DNA of 64,000 bases from Strigamia acuminata (GCA_949358305.1 OX442314.1:61513369-61577368); one strand, 5' to 3'. Positions 7,939-17,764 are shown, counted from the stretch's first letter. Numbers and translations: made by a program. The notes: generated by a model not told the origin, from the letters alone.

Positions 7939-10725
7939 GTCGACCCGCTAGAATCGTGGGACGCCCTGCCTTCGACAGTGTCAACCGCCAACAACATCTT
8001 TCGCGGAGCTCTGCTGAATTACCTGCGGCAGGCCTATCCTGCGGAGACCAGCGCCTGGAAAATTCGATTGATGTATTCCAGGACCCTCGAAGAAAAATTC
8101 GAGCGATCGAAAACGCTGGTCGAGTGCATGACGAAGGAGATGAGGGAGCGAGTGGGGCCGCGGATCCCACCCGATGCGGATCCGCCGAGCCCCGTTTACT
8201 CCGGGTATCTGGAAGAGGCTTACCCAGGCACGGTGGCCGAGCTGCACACCTCCCACAGGTGGCGCGAGGCCCCGACCTTGGCAGCCCGCCAGAGAATAGT
8301 GGACGACGAGATCGAACGCTTAAAGCGCACCGAGACTCACGGAGTAACCCGAGTTCTCGAGAGAAACGGTTTCTCCTCCGAAGAAATCCGTAGATGGCTT
8401 CGCGACATCGAAGAGGACCATTTGACACCCAGATGGATACCGCCGGCGAATTTTACGGCCACGCAGTCTGAAATGTGGCAGTTATACCACGCTGGTATCC
8501 TGGGAAGTCGCCGCCATCACAGAAGATCGAAGCGTCCGGCGGAGTCCGCTCCACGCGGACCCGCACGAAGAAGACGGGCCGTCTCCCCAATAGAGGCCGG
8601 CCCGTCAACGAGTCGCGACCACCGCAGCCGCTCGAGCAGCTCCAGTTCTCGAACTCGAGTTGTCGTGCGCTCGGAGTGTCGCCGAGTAGTAACGCTCGAG
8701 CCTGCCTCGCCAGACGACGCGCGGGCTGAGCGAACGGTCGAATCTTCCGCCCACTGGGCTGCGAGGACCGAGACACACCAAAATCGAGGAAAGAAAAGAT
8801 CCTCGTTGTTTATGGCGATTACCACACAGTCGTCAGATCAATCCTCGTCGCGACGAACTGTCTCATCACACCAGAGACCGGATTCCCCGACGGACGTCCC
8901 CCAGAGGACGATCCAACGAAGATCCGTCGCAGCCAGCACCAGGAGGAATCGGAAGCGTAAAATACGACAGAAGATGCGTGCACAGTCTCTGATCGCTAAA
9001 GGATTGGAGAAAGAGCGAGAGATGGCCGCCGTGAAAAGGTCCGAACCCCGAAGTCTCGGACCCACGGCTGGGCCGTCCAGGCTCCAAGCGGAGATCGATT
9101 TGGGCGAGTTGACGGAGGAACAAATGTCCCCAGAAGAGTCGGACAAAGAGGGACCGGTTACGAAACAGGATTTGGCCAAAGCTTTAAAGAACGCCTTTAG
9201 AGGTTACTCGGCCAACCGGCCGTCGGGATCAACTCCGACCGTGCCGACAGCGCTCGTACCCCCACAGGTACAGGCGCGATGGCCGCCACTTCTTGAGGGC
9301 ACGAATCCAGCCGTAACTGCGTGGACCCCTCCCCGGATGATTCCAGTGGGAGATCCAACTCCGAAACGGGTCAGATACGATGACCTACCCGATTTGGGCC
9401 GTCCACCGTCACCCCCAACGCCACGAGTGTATCAACCTTATCGCACCGCCGAGTGGTACGCACAGCGAGAGATGGACGCCCGATGCCGGCGTGAAGCGGC
9501 CTATCCTCCACTCAGCGAGCTACAGGAATACCTAGCCGAATACGAGAACCCCGCGATTGCCGAGTTGGCCATACGACAGGCCGACGCCGCCCAAACTCAC
9601 CACATCAATTGGGCGATCGAACAGATGCGGACGCTGTCACAACAATTCAGTGACAATCCGGACCGCGCTCACCCCTGCCATCGGAGCAGTTTGAATCTGG
9701 CCGTGACGAACGTACTGGCCCAGCTGTTGTCCCTGGGCGTCTTCTTGGACAGTCGGCAGGCTATGGCGGCCTGGACAATCGTCGACCGTGAGGGAGTCCA
9801 CCTTCCTCGGGCGTTGTACCAGGTATGGGCCGGATGGACTCCTGAGCCCGCCTCGCTGCGCTTTGACCTGGCCAGAAATACAGAAAACCCAGGCCTACAG
9901 TTTTCCAAGATGCGTTCGTTGGCGTTCCGCTACCGGAACCCCGGAGTCCACCCTTCCTTGTTGCGAACAATTCGGGAGGCTCCGGAGATACCAGGAACGG
10001 CAGCGAGCCTCCCACAGGCCATCGAGACCGCCCCCCCAGAGGCGGCGGTCCAACCATACATACCGACCCCAAAGCCGGTATTCCCAAAGGAGAAGCGGTA
10101 CGCGAATCGACCCAAATTGATTCCGAAGCGCTCCAACCGAGGACCGCGGACTCCTCCGCTGCCCCCTCCTTCGCCACCAGCGGCAGAGCTGGCCGCTCTT
10201 TCACCAGAGCCGGCTGCGCCGCCGTTGGAGAGCCCCATGGAGATTCCGCTTCCACCATCACCTCCGCCGCCCCCAGCAGCGCAGCTTTACTTGAGGTTGG
10301 GAGTGGAGTACCCATTCCTTCAGATGTCGGAGTTCACGCGACAACGCATCATTGACTCCGATGATCATGGCGAATCGATCCTCAAGTGGCTAAATAGAGA
10401 GGCCCGATCTACCATGGACGCCGTCTTCCATCGCCGTATCCTACGGGCCCACAGGAAACCCGGATCGAGCGCCGAGTCGCGAAGGATTCGGCTCGTTCCA
10501 GACCGATTCCCTGCATCTACCCGGATTTGGATCCATGAGCGTACGGGACTGATCGGCGAACCCGTCGGTAGTCACCCGCAATATTTCATTAATGAGCGGC
10601 AGAATCCCGCGGATCTGACAACTGCTCTGCCCCCGGATTTACCACCGCCGCCACCGGCCGTACCGCCAGTTATCCTCCGCCCGTGCAGAGGTGTACTGCC
10701 GGCGCTTCGCAGAGGGGAGCGATAA
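7939..10725 (+). CDS. Element A ORF3, main exon (unknown protein in env position)
   Basis: The open frame runs from the acceptor at 7938 to TAA at 10723-10725, giving 928 residues; with the leader exon, about 967. I do not recognise the family. The first ~190 residues are charged and probably folded. An Arg/Ser-rich stretch follows (about nt 8510-8700), then a mixed region. The last third is very Pro-rich, with PPP runs near 10140-10290 and 10640-10680 and a possible folded patch between them (about 10290-10620). There is no signal peptide, no hydrophobic membrane segment and no Cys cluster, so it is not an envelope glycoprotein. Its position between pol and the polypurine tract matches env in errantiviruses and ORF3 in the B elements, but I see no clear sequence match to B ORF3. 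No in-frame ATG precedes the acceptor nearby, which favours splicing. Confidence 0.75.
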   Translation, partial: VDPLESWDALPSTVSTANNIFRGALLNYLRQAYPAETSAWKIRLMYSRTLEEKFERSKTLVECMTKEMRERVGPRIPPDADPPSPVYSGYLEEAYPGTVAELHTSHRWREAPTLAARQRIVDDEIERLKRTETHGVTRVLERNGFSSEEIRRWLRDIEEDHLTPRWIPPANFTATQSEMWQLYHAGILGSRRHHRRSKRPAESAPRGPARRRRAVSPIEAGPSTSRDHRSRSSSSSSRTRVVVRSECRRVVTLEPASPDDARAERTVESSAHWAARTETHQNRGKKRSSLFMAITTQSSDQSSSRRTVSSHQRPDSPTDVPQRTIQRRSVAASTRRNRKRKIRQKMRAQSLIAKGLEKEREMAAVKRSEPRSLGPTAGPSRLQAEIDLGELTEEQMSPEESDKEGPVTKQDLAKALKNAFRGYSANRPSGSTPTVPTALVPPQVQARWPPLLEGTNPAVTAWTPPRMIPVGDPTPKRVRYDDLPDLGRPPSPPTPRVYQPYRTAEWYAQREMDARCRREAAYPPLSELQEYLAEYENPAIAELAIRQADAAQTHHINWAIEQMRTLSQQFSDNPDRAHPCHRSSLNLAVTNVLAQLLSLGVFLDSRQAMAAWTIVDREGVHLPRALYQVWAGWTPEPASLRFDLARNTENPGLQFSKMRSLAFRYRNPGVHPSLLRTIREAPEIPGTAASLPQAIETAPPEAAVQPYIPTPKPVFPKEKRYANRPKLIPKRSNRGPRTPPLPPPSPPAAELAALSPEPAAPPLESPMEIPLPPSPPPPPAAQLYLRLGVEYPFLQMSEFTRQRIIDSDDHGESILKWLNREARSTMDAVFHRRILRAHRKPGSSAESRRIRLVPDRFPASTRIWIHERTGLIGEPVGSHPQYFINERQNPADLTTALPPDLPPPPPAVPPVILRPCRGVLPALRRGER

Positions 10726-10758
10726 AATTTGAGATCGCTCCGATCCGAGATCGAAGCT

Positions 10759-10768
10759 GGAGGAGGGA
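10759..10768 (+). other. Polypurine tract of element A
   Basis: GGAGGAGGGA ends two bases before the 3' LTR start (TGTGGTG). This is the expected primer for plus-strand DNA synthesis. Confidence 0.75.
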
Positions 10769-10770
10769 CG

Positions 10771-11591
10771 TGTGGTGACCCAGTTGGATAAGTGTCCCCC
10801 CAGGGCGGATACTTGTCCTCTGAGTCACTGTGATTGAAGAGTCGTTCTCCCACGAGTTGGCTCCACCTCCCCATGGCAGGTGTGTGCCCCGAGGGGGAGG
10901 AAGCGGCTGGTGGTCAGCCCCCATTGGTTGATCGCCGGCCCTTCACCCCACTGCATAAAAGGCTGTGTTTCCCGCCTAAAGTCAGAACTTACACAAACGA
11001 CACCAAGAACACAGCAACTACCTCACCGTCAGGCCAACTTCAACTACAAGTTAGGATTGATCGAGGATCGCTGAGTAAAGTGCAAACTGTAACTCTCACG
11101 AAGTCACTTGCGAGCTATTCCTGCGAAAGCACGAGAATAGCCCTTGTGAAATCACCCAGAATAATCGCCCAGACGATTATTCGCCGAAGTAAGTGTCCGA
11201 GTGCTTTGTAGGGAACCCCAAAGTTCCTAGACGAGGCCTCTGCGACGCTAAACCAAACCCTAGACAACAGGCACGGATAGAAGACTCGAGAGAGCATTCC
11301 ACCGCGTCCGTGAAGACGAATCCGTGACGAATTAACGACAACTCGAGACGCCGCCTTTGTTCCGCCGACCACGCGGAATCGACGACGCCATCTTGAGAAA
11401 TCCTTTGTTCGACGCTGACCACGTCGACTCTAGAATTATTACTGAGTGTATTTTAAAGGCATAAAGCCTGGTGAATAAATTACCTGTTTATTTACATACA
11501 TTTGGTATTCATTTGGGTATTTGCATAATTGATCACAGGTAAAGTATTACACGTTAGCGCTATTTAAACCTATACAAAGTAGGACGCGACA
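10771..11591 (+). repeat. 3' LTR of element A
   Basis: An 821-bp LTR starting TGTGGTGACC after the polypurine tract and ending GGACGCGACA, with the usual TG...CA ends. The right edge coincides with the resumption of B1 gag sequence at 11592. Inside are an inverted CCAAT box (ATTGG, 10922-10926), a TATA-like CATAAAAGG (10954-10962) and a polyadenylation signal AATAAA (11474-11479), giving a plausible U3-R-U5 order. The partner 5' LTR lies outside the window, so the age cannot be judged. Confidence 0.82.
10922..10962 (+). promoter_or_regulatory. Probable LTR core promoter of element A
   Basis: ATTGG (reverse CCAAT) at 10922-10926 lies 27 bases before the TATA-like CATAAAAGG at 10954-10962. Spacing and position in the LTR suit a polymerase II promoter. 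Confidence 0.5.
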
Positions 11592-11857
11592 CTACTCTGA
11601 CACCTCCAGCAGACGTCCCGAAGGACCATGTGTGCTCTACATCAATTGTCACGTTTCCACCAGCGCCAAAACCACCATTAACTGTCAAATGTCCTGAGAA
11701 AGGTACAGCCTGGAGGAAAACACCGAAGGATTGGTGGTATTTGGTAGATACAGCAACTTGGCATCCGTTGTGCCCCATTTGTTACCAGCCATTTAGGAGA
11801 CCGGAAAACTCCGAAGGCCTGAAGTTCGGGAAGCCGGTGGAACCAGGCCGCAAATGA
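11592..11857 (+). pseudogene. gag: gag of B1, 3' fragment cut by element A
   Basis: The terminal 87 or so codons of gag, matching B2 gag from the same residue onward. The preceding bases belong to the element A LTR, so the gene is interrupted. The fragment holds the conserved gag tail, with a Trp-rich stretch and one CPxC pair (LCPIC) in place of a CCHC knuckle. The stop TGA (11855-11857) overlaps the pol ATG. Confidence 0.85.
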
Positions 11858-11860
11858 GTC
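11850..11860 (+). promoter_or_regulatory. gag-pol stop/start overlap (ATGA) in B1
   Basis: The gag stop TGA and pol ATG share bases in the string AAATGAG. The pol frame is open only back to about 11797 and I find no in-frame slippery heptamer. Termination-coupled reinitiation is the simplest way to make Pol. The same overlap exists in B2 and in the diverged B3. Confidence 0.6.
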
Positions 11861-14800
11861 GACCGGCCTTTCGCGCAAAACGTCTGAAATCCAAACGACG
11901 CGCTTCACCTTTAATTAACTTGAAAGAGGACAATCCTTCACAGGTTAATTCAACAACATCTTCTACTGTTATTACTCTTTCAGAGTATAAACCTGTAAGT
12001 AGTGCTATTTCTTCATCATCTTCCATCATCACATCAGCTACGAAGGCGTCAGATCTGCAAACTGCCGTTCCTGAAGCTGTAAAAGACGAATTGCCGAAAT
12101 TAACAGATTTGCAACCTGTAATTTCGAAGAAAAACCCGAAAGTGACAATAGTGAGTAAAATTACTAAAACTTTACCAATAATTAAGTCTACTTCTAGTGC
12201 AACAACGACTGAGGCTCCAAAGGAAGTGATCTCTCCTGTGAAGGTATCTTTCGTAATGTTAACGCCAGAGGAACTTAAAGAAACTCAAGAACCCATCATT
12301 GAGATAACGCGCGGGGATCGTTTGTGCAAGAAAGCACCTTGCGTAAAGATTTCCTGGGCTAATGTAGCTTGTACTGCGCTTCTGGACTCAGGCGCACAAA
12401 CGTGTGTAATGAGTGAGGACGTGTTTCAACAACTACACGAAAAAATGGGTTTGGACTTCGTGAATCTCCATGAGCGGGTGCAAGTCGCGTCTGGTGACAT
12501 AGTAGATTCCACCAAGTCGATGCAGCTTGCTTTGCGCGCCCCAGTAGGCATAATAAAATTCGTTTGCATGGTTTTACCCGATGCCAAAATGGATATGCTC
12601 CTTGGACGTGATTTCTGCACAGCGGCCGGAATCGACATCGACCATGCGAGACAGCAGTGGAGCATGGTGGGCTCAAATGAAATTCGCAAATTCATGACTT
12701 ATGAAGAAGCAAAAAAGTCAGAATCAATTCTGGTTTTGCCATTTGCGCCGGAAGAAACGCAGGATCCATCCAACCCACCGGCGGCCATTAGTGAGATCGT
12801 TCCGACGAAAATACTAAGGAAACCGGATCCGGTGAGTGAAATTAACTGCCTCCTCCTGGCGCATAGACCCTTGCAACAAGAAATATTCGAGTATCCACAT
12901 GATGATGCGCAGTATCGAGTTAAACAAGTTCGACATCGTGCGCAACGCAAATGGTCGAATATTTGGTCCCCAAAGAGGAAAGAAACTTCTAAAATTTCCT
13001 CCAATTTAAAAAAGACAATTTCACGTAAATTAACTTTGAGTCAGTTCCGACGATTACGACGCTTACGACGAAAAATCAATGTTATTCGTCCAATTGCCAA
13101 ACAACTCGTTGCGCAACGTGCTAAAGACATCAATGCAAAGAAGGAGTCGAAAATCAACATCTTTCCGACTGCGCAACCTGACAATGGTAAGAATAACTCT
13201 AAAACGAACATTAATGGCATTAATTTTCTGCAGTACCAACCCAGTGGGGATCCGACCGATTTAGATTGGATTTACCACCAGTTGTGGAATAAATTAACAG
13301 TGCCACAGATAAAACTATTAATTAAAACATTGCAGCCCATTTCGCAAATATTTCGTGAAGAATATGGTTTATGTAATAACACCGAGTACGAGGTGAACCT
13401 GAAACCGGATTTTCGTCCAATTCATGTCCCTGTGCGCCCGGTAAACCCTGCGAAAAAGGCGATAATTGATAAATATATCGACAAAAAGCTGCAGCAAGGT
13501 ATTATTCGGCGATCCCAAAGTGATTGCGCCGTTGCTCCAGTCGTCGTACCCAAGAAGACAGGTGAATGGAGAACTGCTATGGATTTTCGCCCCATTAATG
13601 CGCAAACAATTCCGGACGTTTACCCACTTCCGGACATTGATAACATCTTCGCATATTTAGGAGGTGCGCATTGGTTTTCGATAATCGACGGACGCGAAGC
13701 TTTCCATCAGATCGGCGTGCGCAAAGGTGACGAACGGTATTTAGCTTTTATAACACATCGAGGTTTATTCAAATATGTGCGCATGCCTTTCGGACCTATT
13801 AACGGACCCGCTACACTCCAACGAGCGATGAATAAGACTCTTGCAAAGTATCTTTACAAATTTGTATTTGTGTATATTGATGACGTGATTATTTTTAGCC
13901 GAACTTTCGAGGAACACGTGCAACATTTGCGCCTCGTTTTAGAGGAATTGTTCAACGCTGGATTCACCATGAACGCCAACAAGACTGAGCTTTGTCAAAA
14001 AAGACTCGAGGTTTTGGGACACATCGTGGAATCTGGCCAGATTACACCAAATCCAAAGAAAGTGGTTGCTATTCAAAATTATCCCGCGCCAACCGGTTTG
14101 CGCGAATTACAACGATTTAAAGGCATGGTAGGTTATTACCAATCATTCATTGCAAATTTTTCCAAAATTAGCGAAGTTTTCCGACCATTGCTTAAAAAGG
14201 ACGCAATTTGGATTTGGACAGATGCGCAGCAATTAGCGTTCGAATATCTGAAAGACCAGATTGCGATACCAACACTGAAAAGACGTTTTCCCAGTTGGAA
14301 AAAACCATTTATACTGCAGACCGATGCTAGTTATTCTGGATTAGGTGCTGCTTTAATGCAACTTAACGATGAAGGTGTGAGAATTCCAATTGCATTTGCC
14401 TCTCGCGCATTAAACAGCGCTGAAAAGAACTATAAAGTAACCGAAATCGAATGTTTGGCCGCGGTTTGGGGTGTCAAACGCTTTCGCGCATACCTCGAGA
14501 TGATGCCATTCTACCTCGAGAGCGACCATCAATCTCTTAAGTGGTTATTCCAGCAAAGGGAACCAACTGGACGTTTAGCCCGTTGGGTATTATCGTTAAG
14601 TGATTATAAATTCACGTTTCTGCACTGCTCAGGATGCAAAAATAAGGTAGCGGATGCACTGAGTCGAGCTCCTGTCGACCCACCTGAAGTCGACGAGGAA
14701 GATGACAGCCCTGAGGTCGACGAGGCGTGCTATCTAGCCTATTTCGATGATTGCAACGAGTGGCCGGCACTTAACATCATCAAGGAATTGCCAAAAGACA

Positions 14801-17499
14801 TTAATTTGCAGTTTCGAAAGTTGTTTAAATCTAAATTTAAAAAAGTGCCTCTCATTGCAGCATCTTCACCAACTAAGAAGAAAAATAAGAAAAAATCTCT
14901 TATTCCTCGACCAACTGGTAAAGGTAAAGTGACTGGAAGTGCGCCGACTTCAGGTGCGCAAATTCCATCTTCTACTGGCGTAGCTACTACTCCAACGAGA
15001 GCCCCGCCGGTTACAATCCCTCCAGTTGAACCAACGCCAATTGTGCAACCAACTGCAACACCAAATGCATCAGTTCCAGTTGCGCAACCAACCTCACAAG
15101 TAAAAACTCTTAATTTATCACCAGTTCGTGTTTCAGTGCCTTTACGAACTCGCCGACAGCGCTCTTTAATTCCAATTTTGTTAAAGAAACGAGGAAGACC
15201 ACGTAAAATTAATATTGTACCAATTTTATCTCCTCGTGCTAAACGAGCAATAGCCACACGAACTCGGGCTAGATTAAAGGATCCATCTTTGATTCCTAAA
15301 ACACCACCATGGCTACCACCCAGGTATGCGGGAACTATTAAACAGTGGACATTTCCGAAGTTATTGAAATCACAGCAAGTAGGAAGGTTGAAGGCAGTGC
15401 GACGTAGATCCGCTATTCCTTCCCATGTGGTGAAACCAAAACCTAAAACTGTTTTAATTCCACCACCTTTACCTATTATTACCCCTCCTGTAACTCCAAT
15501 ATCCACTCCTATTCCTAGTTCCATTCCTCCTTCGGCAATTATTCCAACCAGAATTCCTGCGCCAATAAATCCATCCAGTTTTAGAAAAAAGACTGCTTCG
15601 GCGCCATCACAATTGCCGACACCTGGAACTTTGGTGGATAAAATACGACGAAATTTCCGTCGAATCACTGGAGTCCCTGCACCAATAATTCAACCTGATA
15701 GCCATCGAAGGCCCATTCCAAGACCTTCTCCTGAAATTCCAAATTTACCAACTCCTTCCCCAACTCCTTCCATTCCTATCACTGATTTTCCTGTTATTTC
15801 TCCACGTCAACCTTCCGAACCAGTAATGTATGATGATGCGGCGGGACCATCAGGACAACAAAGGCCGGAAGGATATACTTCAGACCCGGATTCTGACTCT
15901 ACATCATCTGAGGACAGTTTTGGACCCATTCGTGACATGTCGCCACTAACAAGGAATTATTTTGCGCCTCCAACATCAGCGCAGAGAACTCCGTCGAGAT
16001 TGCGTCCGCGACGGGAAAGAACAGTAATTGAGGATTCGAGGACTGAAGCAGAGAAGCAAGCCGAATTGGAGCACGATCCACCAATCGAACATCCTCCGTT
16101 CGAGCTGTTGCCTACTGCTGCTGAAATCATTGCTGCGCAAAGACAGGATCCCTGGTCGCGTGAGTTGATATTTTATTTAACTGCCCAAATGTTACCTCTT
16201 GATCCAGATGAGGCTGCTAAAATTGTGGCTGACGCGCAAGATTTCGGCATGTATAAAGAGATGTTATGTCGCTTCCCTCCTGTCCATATTAATGAAATTA
16301 GAAAGAGGCGCCAAATATATCTCCCATTTGAACTTAGAGAAAGATATTTCCGCGCAATGCACTATCCTCCCGTAGTTGGACATATGGGGCAAGAACGAAC
16401 ACTCCATCGCATTAAATCGCGCGTATTTTGGCCAAAAATGCGCGAAGATATTCGAACATGGATACAGGTTTGCGAAGCGTGTCAAAGAGCTAAACCCCTT
16501 AACAGACTCCCATATGGAAAAATGATAATGTCCAGATCGCGCCATCTTTTCTCTGCTATCTATATCGACTATTATGGCAAGAAGCCTCGATCCACAGGGG
16601 GACATTGCTATGCCTTTGTGATGGTCGACTCTGCTAGCCGATGGTTAGACGTACGTCTAACCGAAAACTCAAACATAGCCACTACGGTGAAACAAATTCA
16701 GAAATTCTGTAAAAGATGGGGTTTTCCCAAGATAATTATCAGCGATAATGCGCCTGCTTTTCGCTCACCAGAATTTCGTAGCCAAATCCAGCAACTTGGC
16801 GCAATAAATAGATATACCGCCGCATATCACCCGCAAGGTAATATTGCGGAAAGGCTTAACCAATCATTAAAGAACTGTATATTAGCATATATTGATGATG
16901 ACCATACTAGATGGGACGTCAACATTGGCTATTTCGTGCTCGCGATTAATTCAGCGTATCAAATTTCTTTAAAGTATTCACCCTTTAAAATGGTAACAGG
17001 CCAGGAAGCTCGATTTCCGGGCGACCTGGATAGCGACACGGATGACGGAGAACCGTTGCCGCCCGTGGAAGCTGAGAATTTGCACGAACATATGCGTAGA
17101 ATGCGAGAAAGCGCGATTAACAACTTGCGCGAGTCCCAAATTCGACACAAAAAATGGTTCGATTTAAAACGCCGTCCCCATGACTTCCGTCCTGGCGACT
17201 GGGTAACTTTGCGCAATCGGCAACCTTCATCTGCCGATAAGCAATTCGCAGCAGGGTTGCGCCAGCGTACTGAAGGTGTATATATTATACATCGATTGGT
17301 GGGCCCCAATACAGTAATCCTAATGGATGAAAACGGTCAAAAAACCCAGCCCTATAATGTCGTAGAGTTGCGACATTGGTTTTTTGCCGAGGCCAACTTT
17401 TTAACTTTAAAAGACGTTGAAATTATTGATAAACATGTTGAAATTTTTGCTGTCAACACTTTAGATATTTTTTCTGCCTATTTTCTTTCATTTAAGTAA
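11854..17499 (+). CDS. pol: pol of B1 (protease, RT, RNase H, long linker, integrase)
   Basis: 1881 residues starting at an ATG that overlaps the gag stop (ATGA). Landmarks by residue: protease DSG at D178; reverse transcriptase YIDD at 674-677; RNase H TDAS with Asp 824; integrase zinc module from H1503 to the Cys pair starting at C1540; catalytic D1572, D1631 and E1666 (D-x58-D-x34-E); and a C-terminal GPY/F-like region (EGVYIIH). Between RNase H and integrase lies an unusual linker of about 500 residues, rich in Pro, Ser, Thr and basic residues, with an AT-hook-like core KKRGRPRK near 1111. The N-terminal ~130 residues before the protease are low complexity. No break is seen. The closest relatives in the window are B2 (broken) and B3. 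Confidence 0.93.
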   Translation: MSRPAFRAKRLKSKRRASPLINLKEDNPSQVNSTTSSTVITLSEYKPVSSAISSSSSIITSATKASDLQTAVPEAVKDELPKLTDLQPVISKKNPKVTIVSKITKTLPIIKSTSSATTTEAPKEVISPVKVSFVMLTPEELKETQEPIIEITRGDRLCKKAPCVKISWANVACTALLDSGAQTCVMSEDVFQQLHEKMGLDFVNLHERVQVASGDIVDSTKSMQLALRAPVGIIKFVCMVLPDAKMDMLLGRDFCTAAGIDIDHARQQWSMVGSNEIRKFMTYEEAKKSESILVLPFAPEETQDPSNPPAAISEIVPTKILRKPDPVSEINCLLLAHRPLQQEIFEYPHDDAQYRVKQVRHRAQRKWSNIWSPKRKETSKISSNLKKTISRKLTLSQFRRLRRLRRKINVIRPIAKQLVAQRAKDINAKKESKINIFPTAQPDNGKNNSKTNINGINFLQYQPSGDPTDLDWIYHQLWNKLTVPQIKLLIKTLQPISQIFREEYGLCNNTEYEVNLKPDFRPIHVPVRPVNPAKKAIIDKYIDKKLQQGIIRRSQSDCAVAPVVVPKKTGEWRTAMDFRPINAQTIPDVYPLPDIDNIFAYLGGAHWFSIIDGREAFHQIGVRKGDERYLAFITHRGLFKYVRMPFGPINGPATLQRAMNKTLAKYLYKFVFVYIDDVIIFSRTFEEHVQHLRLVLEELFNAGFTMNANKTELCQKRLEVLGHIVESGQITPNPKKVVAIQNYPAPTGLRELQRFKGMVGYYQSFIANFSKISEVFRPLLKKDAIWIWTDAQQLAFEYLKDQIAIPTLKRRFPSWKKPFILQTDASYSGLGAALMQLNDEGVRIPIAFASRALNSAEKNYKVTEIECLAAVWGVKRFRAYLEMMPFYLESDHQSLKWLFQQREPTGRLARWVLSLSDYKFTFLHCSGCKNKVADALSRAPVDPPEVDEEDDSPEVDEACYLAYFDDCNEWPALNIIKELPKDINLQFRKLFKSKFKKVPLIAASSPTKKKNKKKSLIPRPTGKGKVTGSAPTSGAQIPSSTGVATTPTRAPPVTIPPVEPTPIVQPTATPNASVPVAQPTSQVKTLNLSPVRVSVPLRTRRQRSLIPILLKKRGRPRKINIVPILSPRAKRAIATRTRARLKDPSLIPKTPPWLPPRYAGTIKQWTFPKLLKSQQVGRLKAVRRRSAIPSHVVKPKPKTVLIPPPLPIITPPVTPISTPIPSSIPPSAIIPTRIPAPINPSSFRKKTASAPSQLPTPGTLVDKIRRNFRRITGVPAPIIQPDSHRRPIPRPSPEIPNLPTPSPTPSIPITDFPVISPRQPSEPVMYDDAAGPSGQQRPEGYTSDPDSDSTSSEDSFGPIRDMSPLTRNYFAPPTSAQRTPSRLRPRRERTVIEDSRTEAEKQAELEHDPPIEHPPFELLPTAAEIIAAQRQDPWSRELIFYLTAQMLPLDPDEAAKIVADAQDFGMYKEMLCRFPPVHINEIRKRRQIYLPFELRERYFRAMHYPPVVGHMGQERTLHRIKSRVFWPKMREDIRTWIQVCEACQRAKPLNRLPYGKMIMSRSRHLFSAIYIDYYGKKPRSTGGHCYAFVMVDSASRWLDVRLTENSNIATTVKQIQKFCKRWGFPKIIISDNAPAFRSPEFRSQIQQLGAINRYTAAYHPQGNIAERLNQSLKNCILAYIDDDHTRWDVNIGYFVLAINSAYQISLKYSPFKMVTGQEARFPGDLDSDTDDGEPLPPVEAENLHEHMRRMRESAINNLRESQIRHKKWFDLKRRPHDFRPGDWVTLRNRQPSSADKQFAAGLRQRTEGVYIIHRLVGPNTVILMDENGQKTQPYNVVELRHWFFAEANFLTLKDVEIIDKHVEIFAVNTLDIFSAYFLSFK

Positions 17500-17518
17500 T
17501 TTTCTTTTATTTTCTGAA

Positions 17519-17519
<1 letters not shown>

Positions 17520-17559
<40 letters not shown>
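17520..17559 (+). repeat. A(40) homopolymer tract
   Basis: Forty consecutive A residues just after pol. The same site in B2 (33096-33135) is shorter and interrupted by C and G on the plus strand. Confidence 0.95.
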
Positions 17560-17567
<8 letters not shown>

Positions 17568-17742
17568 CAAGTGTAATCCGGTGTAAATCTATCTTTACTA
17601 CCTATTTTGTTTAAAAACTATTTTTCCTTTCATTTTAAATTTATTCATCCTAATTTTTATGTTTTATGTTATTTTATGTTTTCTTCATATTTTATATTTA
17701 ATGTTCCGTGTTGTGTGTTCATGTTTATATTCACTTGCGACT

Positions 17743-17764
17743 GGAAAATGGCTAAGTCCATTTC
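17743..17764 (+). other. Post-pol hairpin with CTAAGT loop (B1)
   Basis: ATGG (17748-17751) pairs with CCAT (17758-17761) around the loop CTAAGT; three more pairs form with one bulged A. The loop and flanking GG/CC match the element A hairpin, while the outer stem bases differ but still pair. Confidence 0.5.

Larger units (their letters stand above)
1..11591 (+). mobile_element. Element A: Ty3/gypsy-type LTR retrotransposon with a third ORF (5' end off window)
   Basis: The order is gag, -1 frameshift signal, pol (protease, RT, RNase H, integrase), spliced third ORF, polypurine tract, 3' LTR. The order RT-RNase H before integrase makes it Ty3/gypsy type. The 5' LTR and primer binding site lie left of the window, since gag is already open at base 2. 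The right boundary at 11591 is set by the LTR end (ACA) and by the point where sequence matching element B2 gag resumes at 11592. Element A is therefore inserted inside the gag gene of element B1. Its codons are richer in G and C than those of the B elements, as expected for an independent lineage. All in-window reading frames are open apart from the programmed frameshift and the intron, so this copy may be recent. Confidence 0.9.

Noticed and set aside
7939-10725. Envelope glycoprotein assignment for the third ORFs
   Set aside because: No signal peptide, furin-type site with fusion peptide, or transmembrane helix in A, B1, B2 or the visible part of B3.
11797-11857. A frameshift site for B gag-pol
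   Set aside because: No X_XXY_YYZ heptamer in the gag phase in the short overlap of B1 or B3; the ATGA overlap is conserved instead.
14739-15668. 309-codon minus-strand open frame opposite B1 pol (also 34987-35916 in B2)
   Set aside because: It mirrors the Pro/Thr-rich linker and reads as a Gly/Val-rich shadow. The two copies are nearly identical, so shared openness is not evidence.
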